This document shows positions 1 to 8,333 of a stretch of DNA of 25,087 nt, piece by piece; positions within the stretch are counted from its first letter, which is position 1; every line of letters starts with the position of its first letter. The DNA is taken from NCBI GenBank assembly GCA_964246705.1, contig CAXTRQ010000080.1, forward strand, positions 1 to 25,087, read 5' to 3'. The position numbers and the translations under genes are program-made. This DNA is from DASZCR01 sp964246705. Lineage in GTDB: Bacteria; Acidobacteriota; Blastocatellia; Pyrinomonadales; Pyrinomonadaceae. The notes beneath the pieces were generated by a model that was not told the DNA's origin, made no database searches, and worked only from the letters and a program-made list of their open reading frames with translations.

Positions 1-129
1 GGACGCCACTCTGGTCAGGGATGAAAAGGCAGACCGTCTGAGCCGTCAGTTGCGGAACAGCGGTTGCTATTACCGAAGGGCAGCGTCCGTGAACGTTATT
101 GTTTAGACATTTGAAGGAGAATCTGACCG

Positions 130-750
130 ATGAATACACAGAATAAATTATTGCCCGTGGCACTCGTCGCCGCTTTGTTGGGCGGCTCAGTCGGCGCTTT
201 CGTGATGCGTCCTTCATCCAAGGCTACGGACGCGACGGTTTCTAGCGAGCCGGTGGCGACACAAAAGGCTGCGCCCACGCAGAATTTAGTCCCGACCTCA
301 AACACTACGGAGCAAACTACTCCGGCGCAGAACACAGAGGTTGCGACAAACGACCTGAATGCCGAGAATGAATCTTTCCGTCAAGGCTTCACCGAAGGCG
401 TCCGCGCCGCGCGTGAAGAGGGCGTGACGAATCGCACCACCGCACACAATCAGGTTGTTCCCACGGCTTCCAACATCGTCTATCGAAACGCTCCGGCACG
501 CACGCGTGTTGCGCGTTCGACGCGCTCGGGCGGGTCACGTCAGGTTTATTACGATTACAGCCAACCGCGCCAGCGCACTTTCTGGCAGAAGCACCGCGAT
601 AAGTTGACGGTGGCGGCAGGCTCAGGCGGCGGCGCGATTCTCGGCGCGTTGATTGGTGGTAGGAAGGGTGCGGGCATCGGCGCTCTCGCAGGCGCGGGCG
701 GCTCGGCTCTTTACACCTACAAAGTTCGCAACCGCAATCGCCGTTTCTAA
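130..750 (+). CDS. Glycine-zipper envelope protein (hypothetical)
   Basis: Predicted 206-residue exported or membrane-anchored protein. Residues about 5-26 form a hydrophobic N-terminal segment (signal peptide or anchor). Residues about 30-90 are Ala/Thr/Ser/Pro-rich and probably disordered. A basic Arg/Tyr-rich stretch follows (about 115-150). The C-terminus (about 158-195) is a glycine-zipper block with repeated GxxxG spacing (GGGAILGALIGGRKGAG), as in YMGG-like Gly-zipper proteins, which pack helices in or against membranes. The start is well supported: GAAGGAGA lies 9 nt upstream of the ATG. The aspartyl-protease-like gene follows after 39 nt on the same strand, so the two are probably co-transcribed. 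The fold class is inferred from composition; the biological function is unknown. Confidence 0.8.
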   Translation: MNTQNKLLPVALVAALLGGSVGAFVMRPSSKATDATVSSEPVATQKAAPTQNLVPTSNTTEQTTPAQNTEVATNDLNAENESFRQGFTEGVRAAREEGVTNRTTAHNQVVPTASNIVYRNAPARTRVARSTRSGGSRQVYYDYSQPRQRTFWQKHRDKLTVAAGSGGGAILGALIGGRKGAGIGALAGAGGSALYTYKVRNRNRRF

Positions 751-789
751 ACTGTCCGAAGATTCGACGGCTCAATTCAGACGCGTGCG

Positions 790-1848
790 ATGAGAAGTAG
801 CTTACAGAGATTAACGCTCGGCACGGCTTCAACGCTTCTCATAGTTTTAACTTTAAACGGATGGGCAGTTCCCGCTCTCGGCGGGGCTGCCCTTCGGCGT
901 TTGAGCGAGCAATATTCTGTGCGCTCCTCGCAAGCGAAAATTCACGCCCGTGATACGGCTGTCCTCTCTGTTCAAACGGTACGATCAATCCAACAACCAG
1001 ACGAAGGAACACGCCACCCGCGCAACACACTGCCTGCTTCCGCGAGTTTCCGCGAGTCTGAGACGCGCGGACTGCTCGCGCAGGTATGGGTAAACGGGGC
1101 GGGGCCATACACTTTTGCGATTGATACGGGGGCAGGCGCAAACATTCTTTCGGCGCGTGTGGCAGGCGCGGCGCGTGTCTCGGTCGAGACAAATGGGCGC
1201 GGGATTCGCGTCGGGGGCTTGAGCGGCATGAGCGTCGCGGGCGGGCGCAGAGCTTTCGTGGATAGTCTGGCGATTGGCTTTCGAGAGAATTTCCTGCCGT
1301 TGAAGGGATTGACCATCGTCGCCGAAGGGCTTCCCGTAGACCTTGACGGGATTCTCGATTCGACCGAAGCCTACTGGCCTCTCGGCTACGCCATTGACAT
1401 GCCGCGCGGCCTCATCAGCGCGTTCGATCCGCACACGACGCCCTTAGGCAGAGGCGACGTGCCCGCCGATGGCGCGGTTGTCGAGTGGCTCAACGATGCG
1501 GGCAGTCGGCGTCCCTTCGTGATGCTGCGGGGCGGTCGACGCGCTCTGCTCGATACCGGCTCGGCCTTCGGACTTGCCATTACGCAGGAGGCGGCAGGCG
1601 CGCTCGGCATCGGCACGGGCGAGGGACGGACGCGCGAGGCGACGCGCGATCTGGGCGGCGGTTATGTCACGTCGCGGAGAATCAGACCAACCACCGTCTA
1701 TCTCGGCGCGCTGGCTTTGCGCGGCGTGCCGGCTGACTTTTTAGTGAGAGCGGAAGCGGGCGCACCCGTTCTGCTTGGGCGCGATGCGCTCCGACCCTTT
1801 CGCTTGACCTTCGACCCGCTCAATCGTCTGATTCGGATTGAGCCATAA
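790..1848 (+). CDS. Retropepsin-like aspartyl protease family protein, secreted
   Basis: 352-residue protein with an N-terminal hydrophobic signal segment (about residues 8-30) and two aspartyl-protease active-site motifs: FAIDTGAGA near residues 109-117 and ALLDTGSAFG near 252-261. The C-terminus carries a typical LLGRDALRPF ending motif followed by beta strands. Two DTG triads in one chain are expected of a pepsin-like pseudo-dimer; bacterial relatives are usually annotated as aspartyl protease / retropepsin-like (PF13650 type). It probably acts in the periplasm or cell envelope; its substrate cannot be predicted. No Shine-Dalgarno sequence is obvious before the ATG, so the exact start is uncertain, but translation from here gives an intact signal peptide. 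It sits 39 nt behind the glycine-zipper gene. Confidence 0.82.
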   Translation: MRSSLQRLTLGTASTLLIVLTLNGWAVPALGGAALRRLSEQYSVRSSQAKIHARDTAVLSVQTVRSIQQPDEGTRHPRNTLPASASFRESETRGLLAQVWVNGAGPYTFAIDTGAGANILSARVAGAARVSVETNGRGIRVGGLSGMSVAGGRRAFVDSLAIGFRENFLPLKGLTIVAEGLPVDLDGILDSTEAYWPLGYAIDMPRGLISAFDPHTTPLGRGDVPADGAVVEWLNDAGSRRPFVMLRGGRRALLDTGSAFGLAITQEAAGALGIGTGEGRTREATRDLGGGYVTSRRIRPTTVYLGALALRGVPADFLVRAEAGAPVLLGRDALRPFRLTFDPLNRLIRIEP

Positions 1849-1996
1849 AATACGCTCGAACATTCTCAAGTCTTAAATTTCAACTCAACTGCCGCACGCT
1901 CCGCACCTTCGGCAACCGCTTCGTCAAGTCCCTCAAAGTTTACGCGAAGGCTCAAGGGATGTCTCATCCGAACCACGCGGATAATTGATTAACAAT

Positions 1997-2028
1997 AATG
2001 TTGACAACATTTTGGCGCGCGGGTAACA
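1997..2028 (+). promoter_or_regulatory. Promoter with overlapping palindromic operator for the MerR gene
   Basis: A -35 box TTGACA (2001-2006) and a -10 box TAACAT (2023-2028) are separated by 16 nt, predicting transcription from about 2035 and a 5' leader of about 107 nt. The perfect palindrome AATGTTG-A-CAACATT (1997-2011) covers the -35 box, which is a typical repressor-operator arrangement. MerR proteins classically bind the spacer between the boxes, so this site may belong to another regulator or to autorepression. Confidence 0.5.
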
Positions 2029-2141
2029 TGGCGGCTGGCTCATCCTTGCCGCTTCAACTTGTGAGCGGCCCAGCGGTCAACCTTCAATTTCAGCCTGAGC
2101 GTGTTAGGTCGGTTCGGCCTCCGAAGAAGCCAGAGAAGACT

Positions 2142-2684
2142 ATGAACCGGGCGGCCATCTCCATCCCCGAAAAGCTGTTCTTCAAGATCGGCGAAGTGTG
2201 TGAAATCACCGACGTGCAGGCGCATGTCCTGCGCTACTGGGAATCGGAATTTCCGATGCTTGCGCCGCAGAAGAATCGCGCCGGGCAGCGCACCTATCGC
2301 AAGCGCGATGTCGAGATGGTTCTGCGTATCAAAGAACTGCTTTACGAAGACCAGTACACTATCGCCGGGGCGAAGAAGAAGCTTTCGAGCGAACTACGCG
2401 GCGCGAGCAAATTGAAAGTTGTGACGCCGGAGATGAGCGCGCCGTCCGTCGTCCCGCCGCCGCCGCAACTGGTCGCCTCGCCCCAGCCTCAGACGGGCGA
2501 AGCCGCTCCATTTATGACGCAGGCGCGCACCGAATCGAGCGAAACCCGCGCTGTCTCTACCGAAGCGCCGCTGGAAATTACGGACGAACGGCGCGTCGCC
2601 CTGCGCCGCCTCAAAGAGCAGATGCGCGAACTGCTCGTGCTGCTCGAAGCGAACGACGCGCACACAGGCGCGCGGCGAAAGTAA
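2142..2684 (+). CDS. MerR-family transcriptional regulator
   Basis: 180-residue DNA-binding regulator. An N-terminal MerR winged helix-turn-helix spans about residues 8-80: FKIGEVCEITDVQAHVLRYW is the first HTH segment, followed by the wing with QRTYRKRDVEMV and the helix KELLYEDQYTIAGAKKKL. The middle (about 95-140) is Pro/Ala/Thr-rich and low in complexity. The C-terminus (about 150-175) is a Leu/Glu-rich helix suited to dimerization. No effector-binding domain or metal-binding cysteines are visible, so the signal is unknown. The frame is open upstream to 1998, but the ATG at 2142 is preferred because the MerR domain begins there and the upstream codons overlap the promoter. A tRNA-Pro gene lies 71 nt downstream; proteobacterial ihfA-merR-tRNA-Pro loci show a similar pairing. 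Confidence 0.85.
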   Translation: MNRAAISIPEKLFFKIGEVCEITDVQAHVLRYWESEFPMLAPQKNRAGQRTYRKRDVEMVLRIKELLYEDQYTIAGAKKKLSSELRGASKLKVVTPEMSAPSVVPPPPQLVASPQPQTGEAAPFMTQARTESSETRAVSTEAPLEITDERRVALRRLKEQMRELLVLLEANDAHTGARRK

Positions 2685-2712
2685 GCTCCTGTTCGCTCGA
2701 ACTTCCCACCAT

Positions 2713-2741
2713 TTGACAAAAAATCTTTTCCAGAGATACTA
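2713..2741 (+). promoter_or_regulatory. Promoter of tRNA-Pro
   Basis: TTGACA at 2713-2718 and GATACT at 2735-2740 (spacer 16 nt) form a near-consensus sigma-70 promoter. It ends about 15 nt before the mature tRNA 5' end, so the tRNA need not depend on readthrough from the MerR gene. Confidence 0.6.
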
Positions 2742-2755
2742 ACAAAGCAGCTTAA

Positions 2756-2829
2756 CGGGATGTGGCGCAGCCTGGTAGCGCGCTCGCTTGGGGTGCGAGA
2801 GGTCCCGAGTTCAAATCTCGGCATCCCGA
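2756..2829 (+). tRNA. tRNA-Pro (anticodon GGG)
   Basis: A complete cloverleaf can be drawn. The acceptor stem CGGGATG (2756-2762) pairs with CATCCCG (2822-2828), with A2829 as discriminator. The D arm contains GCGC-AGCCTGGTAG-CGCG. The anticodon stem CTCGC/GCGAG encloses the loop TTGGGGT, giving anticodon GGG at 2790-2792. The T arm CCGAG-TTCAAAT-CTCGG is canonical. The variable loop is short (class I). CCA is not encoded, so it must be added after transcription. It reads CCC and CCU proline codons. Confidence 0.97.
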
Positions 2830-2836
2830 TTGTGCC

Positions 2837-2872
2837 AAAGGGCTTTCAACTTTGATAAGTTGAAAGCCCTTT
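2837..2872 (+). terminator. Strong hairpin after tRNA-Pro, probable terminator
   Basis: A perfect 16-bp stem (AAAGGGCTTTCAACTT with its complement, 2837-2852 and 2857-2872) closes a 4-nt TGAT loop. It is followed by GACTTTTG, a short T-rich tail. It begins 7 nt after the tRNA 3' end and lies between convergent genes (tRNA on +, CAP gene on -), so it could stop transcription from both sides. Confidence 0.7.
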
Positions 2873-2915
2873 GACTTTTGCCGTCAGCGCCGCGCGGAGC
2901 CTGCGCTTTGAGATG

Positions 2916-3680
2916 TCAGAATTGCTTGAAGCCGGTATTGGTTGTGAGTTTGCTGCTGCTGCCTGCGCGTTTGCCGTCCGGCTTGTCTGTAAAGCCTGCG
3001 GCGAAGGTGATGACGCACATCGAGCCGAGCGTGGAGTGTTCGCCGCAGGCGACTCCGGCGACTTTGTAATCCGGGGTGAAGATGCGTTGACGGTGGCCGC
3101 GATTTTTAACACCGTCATCAATCAGAAGCGATATCACACGCTGGCGCGCAGAGTCGTTGCCGTAGGTCAGGGTCTCTCCAATCGGTTCTTTGTATGTCCC
3201 GAACTGGGCGACTCTCTGTTCACAATATCTGCCGTCGGCGCTTTTATGTCCGGTCATGCCCGATGCGCCCTGCTCTTTGACGAGCGCGCCTGAGCCTGAA
3301 CACATTCCTCTGGAGATTTGGAGCGGCGGTAACGGTGGCGACGAGCGCAGAAAGCGAATAGCTTCATCCACGGCGCTCAAACCTTCCACCGTCAGCAACG
3401 CGCCCCTGCCCGGCAGCGTTAAAGTTTTATCTGAATAGAGTGGTTTTATCTGCTCAAGGTAAGCGGCGTATTGCGCTGGACGCGTGCGCGCGAGATTGAT
3501 TTCGCTTAAGACCTGTTGCTCCAGCGACGAAAGAAACTCGTCGTGTGCCGTCAGTTCTGTCGGAGCTTTCGATTTTCTCTGCGCCGTCGTCTCTAAGAGC
3601 ATTGAGTTTGAAAAAAGCAAGCAGAGCGCGCTGCCGAAACCAGAGAGGACGACAAGCAAACTTTTATTGATGAGTTTCAT
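2916..3680 (-). CDS. CAP (SCP/PR-1) domain secreted protein
   Basis: 254-residue protein. The N-terminus MKLINKSLLVVLSGFGSAL is a signal peptide or lipid-free anchor. A bacterial CAP/SCP domain follows. The opening helix has QQVLSEINLARTRPAQYA (about residues 52-69). Later come SGMTGHKSADGRYCEQR, IGETLTYGN and the family hallmark GHRQRIFTPDYKVAGVACG near the C-terminus, ending in a final strand and a Ser/Lys-rich tail. Bacterial CAP proteins are extracytoplasmic; their activities are poorly defined and range from lipid binding to protease-like roles. The open frame extends upstream to 3869, but the ATG at 3680 is chosen because it starts the signal peptide and TGAGGA lies about 10-12 nt before it. 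It is transcribed divergently from sucC and convergently with tRNA-Pro. Confidence 0.85.
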   Translation of the reverse strand: MKLINKSLLVVLSGFGSALCLLFSNSMLLETTAQRKSKAPTELTAHDEFLSSLEQQVLSEINLARTRPAQYAAYLEQIKPLYSDKTLTLPGRGALLTVEGLSAVDEAIRFLRSSPPLPPLQISRGMCSGSGALVKEQGASGMTGHKSADGRYCEQRVAQFGTYKEPIGETLTYGNDSARQRVISLLIDDGVKNRGHRQRIFTPDYKVAGVACGEHSTLGSMCVITFAAGFTDKPDGKRAGSSSKLTTNTGFKQF

Positions 3681-4113
3681 GGGAGAAGCATCCTCATTCC
3701 AAGTACGTAAAATTGAAAAATTATTGTGAGCGCGGTGAGGTCTGACGTAAAGACGTAATGCTTTTAATTCAAGTGCGGAAGAAAAGTCAATGGCCTCGGC
3801 CAGAGGCGACGACGGGTGGAGAATCGAAACTTGAGATGAATGCTGTTGTAGCGTCTCGCGCTCCTTCAAATTCTCGCGCGGCTCAATCTGTCACTTCATT
3901 CATGACACAATACTCCGTGGAAAAGTCGTTGGTCGAAGCCTGAGTTGTTCGTCGTCTATCAAGTTCGATTTTCGTTGGCGAGCAGTCCCGGTTATTTCAT
4001 TGTTTCGTCTCCGCTTGCAGTGCTGTGGGGCGCGGCGATACACTCGCTGGCGTTCCAATCAACTTTAAAATTCAGTCGGCGGTTGGGGAGAGCCAATCGC
4101 GTGAGGTTCGAGC
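3681..4113. other. Intergenic region between divergent CAP and sucC genes
   Basis: These 433 bases hold no convincing gene; the open frames on either strand lack recognizable domains and ribosome sites. The region must contain both divergent promoters. Weak candidates are TTGCAG (4015-4020) with GATACA (4037-4042) at 16 nt spacing toward sucC, and, on the minus strand, TTGACT (3790-3785) with TTAAAA (3767-3762) toward the CAP gene. No strong hairpin or repeat was seen. Confidence 0.4.
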
Positions 4114-5286
4114 ATGAAGATTCACGAGTATCAGGGAAAAGAGCTTTTGAAAAAGTTCGGCGTTCCCGTGCCGCGCGGGATTGTGGCGCGTTCGCCCGAA
4201 GAGGCGTATCACGCGGCGAAGGAATTGGGGACGGAGGTGGTCGTCGTCAAAGCGCAGATTCACGCGGGCGGTCGCGGTAAGGGCGGCGGCGTCAAACTGG
4301 CGCGCAGCGCCGACGAAGCGCGCGAACTGGCGCAACAGATGCTCGGCATGAAACTGGTCACACATCAGACGGGGCCGGAAGGACGCGAGGTGCGCGTGCT
4401 ACTCATCGAAGAGGGTTTGCCGATTGACAAGGAATTTTATCTCGGCATCGTGCTCGACCGTGTGACAGGGCGGCCTGTCTTTATGGCTTCGCAGGCGGGC
4501 GGGATGGACATCGAAGAGGTCGCCGCACACACGCCTGAAAAGATTTTGAAGGAGACGATTGATCCTGCCATCGGCTTTCGCAGCTATCAGGCGCGCAAAC
4601 TCGCGTTCGGCCTCGGCCTGCCCGCCGCGCTCGTTGGTCAAGCGGCGAAGTTCATGCAATCGCTCTACAACGCATGCGAGCAGTTGGATGCTTCGCTGAT
4701 GGAGATTAATCCCTTTCTGTTGACGAAGGACAACCGCCTGATTGCGCTCGATGCGAAGGTCAACTTTGATGACAACGCGATGTTCCGGCATCAGGACTTT
4801 CTCTCCCTGCGCGATTTGAACGAAGAAGAACCGCTGGAGATTGAAGCCTCGAAGTTCGATTTGAACTACATCAAACTCGACGGCGACATCGCTTGCATGG
4901 TCAACGGCGCGGGACTGGCGATGGCGACGATGGACATCATCAAACTGGCGGGCGGCGAACCGGCCAACTTCCTCGATGTCGGCGGCGGCGCATCGCAGGA
5001 GCGAGTCGAAGCCGCGTTCAAAATCCTGCTCGCGGACGAAAGCGTGCGCGCCGTGCTCGTCAATATCTTCGGCGGCATCGTGCGTTGCGACATGGTGGCG
5101 CGGGGCGTCGTCGGCGCGGCGCAGAATCTCGGCGTGAAAGTTCCCGTCGTAGTACGTCTCGAAGGCACGAACGTCGAGGAAGGACAGCGCGTGATACGCG
5201 AATCCGGCCTCAACTTTACAGTGGCGAACGGCATGAAGGACGCCGCCGAAAAGGTCGTCTCTCTAGCGGGACAGCAAGCCGCATAG
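4114..5286 (+). CDS. sucC: Succinyl-CoA synthetase (ADP/GDP-forming) subunit beta
   Basis: 390 residues, the usual SucC length (E. coli 388). It forms the ATP-grasp, nucleotide-binding subunit of the enzyme that converts succinyl-CoA plus NDP and phosphate into succinate, CoA and NTP in the TCA cycle. Visible motifs are the family N-terminus MKIHEYQGKELLKKFGVPVP, the ATP-grasp Lys/Gly-rich segment VVKAQIHAGGRGKGGGVKLA (about 46-65), the metal-binding LMEINPFLLT and ALDAKVNFDDNA (about 194-225), and the C-terminal ligase-CoA domain with NFLDVGGGAS and VNIFGGIVRCD. GTGAGG precedes the ATG by about 8 nt. Unusually, sucD does not follow directly: an RNase-type metallo-beta-lactamase gene lies between. 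A 24-bp inverted repeat starts 15 nt after the stop. Confidence 0.97.
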   Translation: MKIHEYQGKELLKKFGVPVPRGIVARSPEEAYHAAKELGTEVVVVKAQIHAGGRGKGGGVKLARSADEARELAQQMLGMKLVTHQTGPEGREVRVLLIEEGLPIDKEFYLGIVLDRVTGRPVFMASQAGGMDIEEVAAHTPEKILKETIDPAIGFRSYQARKLAFGLGLPAALVGQAAKFMQSLYNACEQLDASLMEINPFLLTKDNRLIALDAKVNFDDNAMFRHQDFLSLRDLNEEEPLEIEASKFDLNYIKLDGDIACMVNGAGLAMATMDIIKLAGGEPANFLDVGGGASQERVEAAFKILLADESVRAVLVNIFGGIVRCDMVARGVVGAAQNLGVKVPVVVRLEGTNVEEGQRVIRESGLNFTVANGMKDAAEKVVSLAGQQAA

Positions 5287-5300
5287 ACAAGATTGGAAGG

Positions 5301-5364
5301 GCGGAGGCTCTGTCCCTGCCCGTGTCTTTAGCAATGAAAGCACGGGCAGGGACAGAGCCTCCGC
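5301..5364 (+). repeat. Long perfect inverted repeat (24-bp arms) after sucC
   Basis: Arms at 5301-5324 and 5341-5364 are perfect reverse complements (starting GCGGAGGCTCTGTCC, ending GGGACAGAGCCTCCGC). The 16-nt spacer contains CTTT...AAAG, which can extend the stem past one bulge. It lies between the sucC stop (5286) and the start of the next gene (5397), in the same kind of position as the other intercistronic hairpins of this window. There is no T-run, so attenuation, RNA-end protection or RNase processing is more likely than intrinsic termination. Confidence 0.9.
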
Positions 5365-5396
5365 TCCTATATTTGTTCTTTAAGTTTGGAGGATAC

Positions 5397-6800
5397 ATGG
5401 CGACGTTAAGTTTCTGGGGTGGCGTGGGCAGCGTGACAGGCTCTAAATATTTGGTCGAAAGTGGTGGCAGTCGCATCCTCGTTGACTGCGGGTTGTTTCA
5501 GGGCTTGAGGGAATTGCGCGAGCGCAACTGGGAAGACCCGCCGTTCGACCCCAAAAGTCTCGACGCCGTCATCATCACGCACGCGCACATAGATCATACG
5601 GGCTACCTGCCGCGCCTCGTGTCGCTCGGCTTCAAGAATCCCATCTACTGCTCGCGTGGCACTGCGGACTTGTTGAAACTCCTGCTGCCGGATTCCGCGC
5701 GCTTACAGGAAGAAGAGGCCGATTACCGCAACCGCCACAGCCTGACGAGGCATCAGCCCGCGCTTCCGCTCTACACGGAAGAGGACGCGCGCGCCGCGCT
5801 CAAACTGCTGCAACCCGTCGCCAATACGGGCGAGCCTGTGGAAGCGGCGCAAGGAATGCGCGTCGGCTTTCGCATCGCCGGTCACATTCTCGGCTCAAGC
5901 CTCGTGCTGGTCGAGATTGACGGCGCGGGCGCGGACGGCAAAGGCCGTCGCATTCTTTTCTCAGGCGACCTCGGACATTACGACCAACCCATCATCCGCG
6001 ACCCCGTACGCCCGCCCGCCTGCGACTACATGCTCGTCGAGTCAACCTACGGCGACCGCCTGCATGATGCGGAAGACCCGAAAGTTGCTCTCGCGCGCGT
6101 CATCAACGATGCGGTCGGGCGCGGCGGCCCCGTGCTCATTCCGGCTTTCGCCATCGGTCGCACGCAGGAGCTTATCTATCACATCCGTGAACTGGAAGAC
6201 GAAAACCGTATCCCCATCCTGCCCGTCCGCGTTGATTCGCCGATGGCAGCCGCCGCGACACAAATCTACAGCCACCGCACGGAGGAGCAGGATGAAGACT
6301 ACGCCAGCGTTCTCGCACAGCATCGCCATCCGTTGCGGACACATTCGATGGTGACGGCCTCTTCGCGCGAGGAATCGAAAAAGTTAAACGAGGAGCGCGG
6401 CACGCGCATCATCATCAGCGCATCAGGAATGATGACGGGCGGGCGCGTCATGCATCACGCGCGAAGGATGTTGCCCGACCCTGATGCAACAGTCGTCTTC
6501 GTCGGCTATCAGGCCGCCGGAACGACGGGACGGCGCATACAGGACGGCCAGCGCGAAGTCCGCATCATGAAAGATTTCGTGCCCGTACGTTGCCACGTCG
6601 AGCGTATCGGCGGCCTGTCGGCGCACGCCGACTGGAAAGAAGTTTTGCGCTGGCTCGCGCCGATGCAGACCCCTCCGCGCCGCACTTTCACGACGCACGG
6701 CGAACCGGAGGCCGCCGCTGCGATGGCCGCGCACATCCGCGAAGAGTACGGCTGGCGCGTGGATGCGCCGCTGTACGGCGAGCATGTCGAACTCGAATAA
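5397..6800 (+). CDS. Metallo-beta-lactamase / beta-CASP family RNase
   Basis: 467-residue predicted RNA endo/exonuclease of the beta-CASP group (CPSF73/YSH1-like; bacterial relatives are two-zinc ribonucleases). Motifs in order: SVTGSKYLV at the N-terminus; the zinc motif HAHIDHTG at 62-69; GHILGSS around His163; SGDLGH with Asp191; ESTYGDRLH at 215-223, the beta-CASP motif A; the beta-CASP domain with IPAFAIGRTQEL and SGMMTGGRV; and the C-terminal RMMBL part with GGLSAHADW and TTHGEPEA. All expected metal ligands seem present. The open frame reaches back into sucC, but the ATG at 5397 has GGAGG 4 nt upstream and begins the conserved fold. It lies between sucC and sucD, so it may be co-transcribed with the TCA genes. 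Confidence 0.93.
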   Translation: MATLSFWGGVGSVTGSKYLVESGGSRILVDCGLFQGLRELRERNWEDPPFDPKSLDAVIITHAHIDHTGYLPRLVSLGFKNPIYCSRGTADLLKLLLPDSARLQEEEADYRNRHSLTRHQPALPLYTEEDARAALKLLQPVANTGEPVEAAQGMRVGFRIAGHILGSSLVLVEIDGAGADGKGRRILFSGDLGHYDQPIIRDPVRPPACDYMLVESTYGDRLHDAEDPKVALARVINDAVGRGGPVLIPAFAIGRTQELIYHIRELEDENRIPILPVRVDSPMAAAATQIYSHRTEEQDEDYASVLAQHRHPLRTHSMVTASSREESKKLNEERGTRIIISASGMMTGGRVMHHARRMLPDPDATVVFVGYQAAGTTGRRIQDGQREVRIMKDFVPVRCHVERIGGLSAHADWKEVLRWLAPMQTPPRRTFTTHGEPEAAAAMAAHIREEYGWRVDAPLYGEHVELE

Positions 6801-6843
6801 CAGACAACCGACACGACGCTGATGGAGCGGCGGGGCGGGGCTG

Positions 6844-6852
6844 TGCTATATT
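6844..6852 (+). promoter_or_regulatory. Possible extended -10 promoter before sucD
   Basis: TGCTATATT (6844-6852) matches an extended -10 element (TGnTATAAT-like). The only -35 candidate is the weak TGGAGC at 6823-6828. It lies within the 164-nt gap before sucD and could give sucD-ndk-nuoI a promoter of their own. Confidence 0.35.
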
Positions 6853-6950
6853 GAAAAGACTTCAAGCAATTAACAATCAAAGCAAACAAAAGCGTCTGTT
6901 GTTTCCAACTGCGCCGCAGACAACAACGGACGACTGGATGCTTTAAAATT

Positions 6951-6956
6951 GAGGAG
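6951..6956 (+). promoter_or_regulatory. Ribosome binding site that selects a TTG start for sucD
   Basis: GAGGAG ends 8 nt before the TTG at 6965. An ATG at 6960 lies only 3 nt from the site and is out of frame (ATG CGT TGA), so the TTG is the supported start. Confidence 0.75.
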
Positions 6957-6964
6957 CAAATGCG

Positions 6965-7849
<885 letters not shown>

Positions 7850-7879
7850 GTTTTTAAATCAAAAATTTTGAGGACACTC

Positions 7880-8308
7880 ATGGCAGAGCAGACAGCAAAC
7901 CTTACTTTCGGAATTATCAAACCCGACGCCGTGCGTGGAGAGAAGACAGGCGACATCCTTCAACGCATCATTGATGGCGGCTTTCGTATTCGCGGGATGA
8001 AGTTGATTCACATGACGCTGCAAGAGGCGCAAGGCTTCTACGCAGTCCATAGCGAACGCCCCTTCTATGCAGACCTGACGGCATTCATGTCGAGCGCGCC
8101 GTGCGTCGTGATGGCGCTGGAGAAGGATGGCGCGGTCAAGGCGTGGCGCGACCTGATGGGCGCGACCGATCCGGCGAAGGCCGACGAAGGTTCGCTCAGA
8201 AAAGAGTTCGGCGGCTCTCTCGGCGAGAACGCCGTGCACGGCTCGGACTCGGAAGAGAACGCGGCGCTTGAAATTGCGTACTTCTTCAGCCGTCTCGAAC
8301 TGGTCTAA
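7880..8308 (+). CDS. ndk: Nucleoside-diphosphate kinase
   Basis: 142 residues, the normal Ndk length. It transfers the gamma-phosphate between nucleoside tri- and diphosphates through a phosphohistidine. Seen: the N-terminal strand TFGIIKPDAV with Lys14, the helix with HSERPFYADL (about 57-66), LEKDGAVKAWRDLMGATDP (about 80-98), and the active-site NAVHGSDSEENA with His120. A TTG 12 nt upstream keeps the frame open, but the ATG at 7880 has TGAGGA 5 nt before it and gives the standard N-terminus. It lies 30 nt after sucD and 25 nt before the nuoI-like gene; linkage with succinyl-CoA synthetase fits, because Ndk can recycle the NTP that enzyme makes. Confidence 0.97.
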   Translation: MAEQTANLTFGIIKPDAVRGEKTGDILQRIIDGGFRIRGMKLIHMTLQEAQGFYAVHSERPFYADLTAFMSSAPCVVMALEKDGAVKAWRDLMGATDPAKADEGSLRKEFGGSLGENAVHGSDSEENAALEIAYFFSRLELV

Positions 8309-8333
8309 TTTTGGTTAGTGGGACGAGGATTTT

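Noticed and set aside
1998..2141. N-terminal extension of the MerR protein
   Set aside because: Its first codons overlap the -35 box and palindrome, and no MerR homology exists before residue 1 of the shorter form.
4893..5396. Upstream extension of the metallo-beta-lactamase frame through the end of sucC
   Set aside because: It is Arg-rich shadow sequence in another frame of sucC and crosses the inverted repeat; the ATG at 5397 has a ribosome site and starts the conserved fold.
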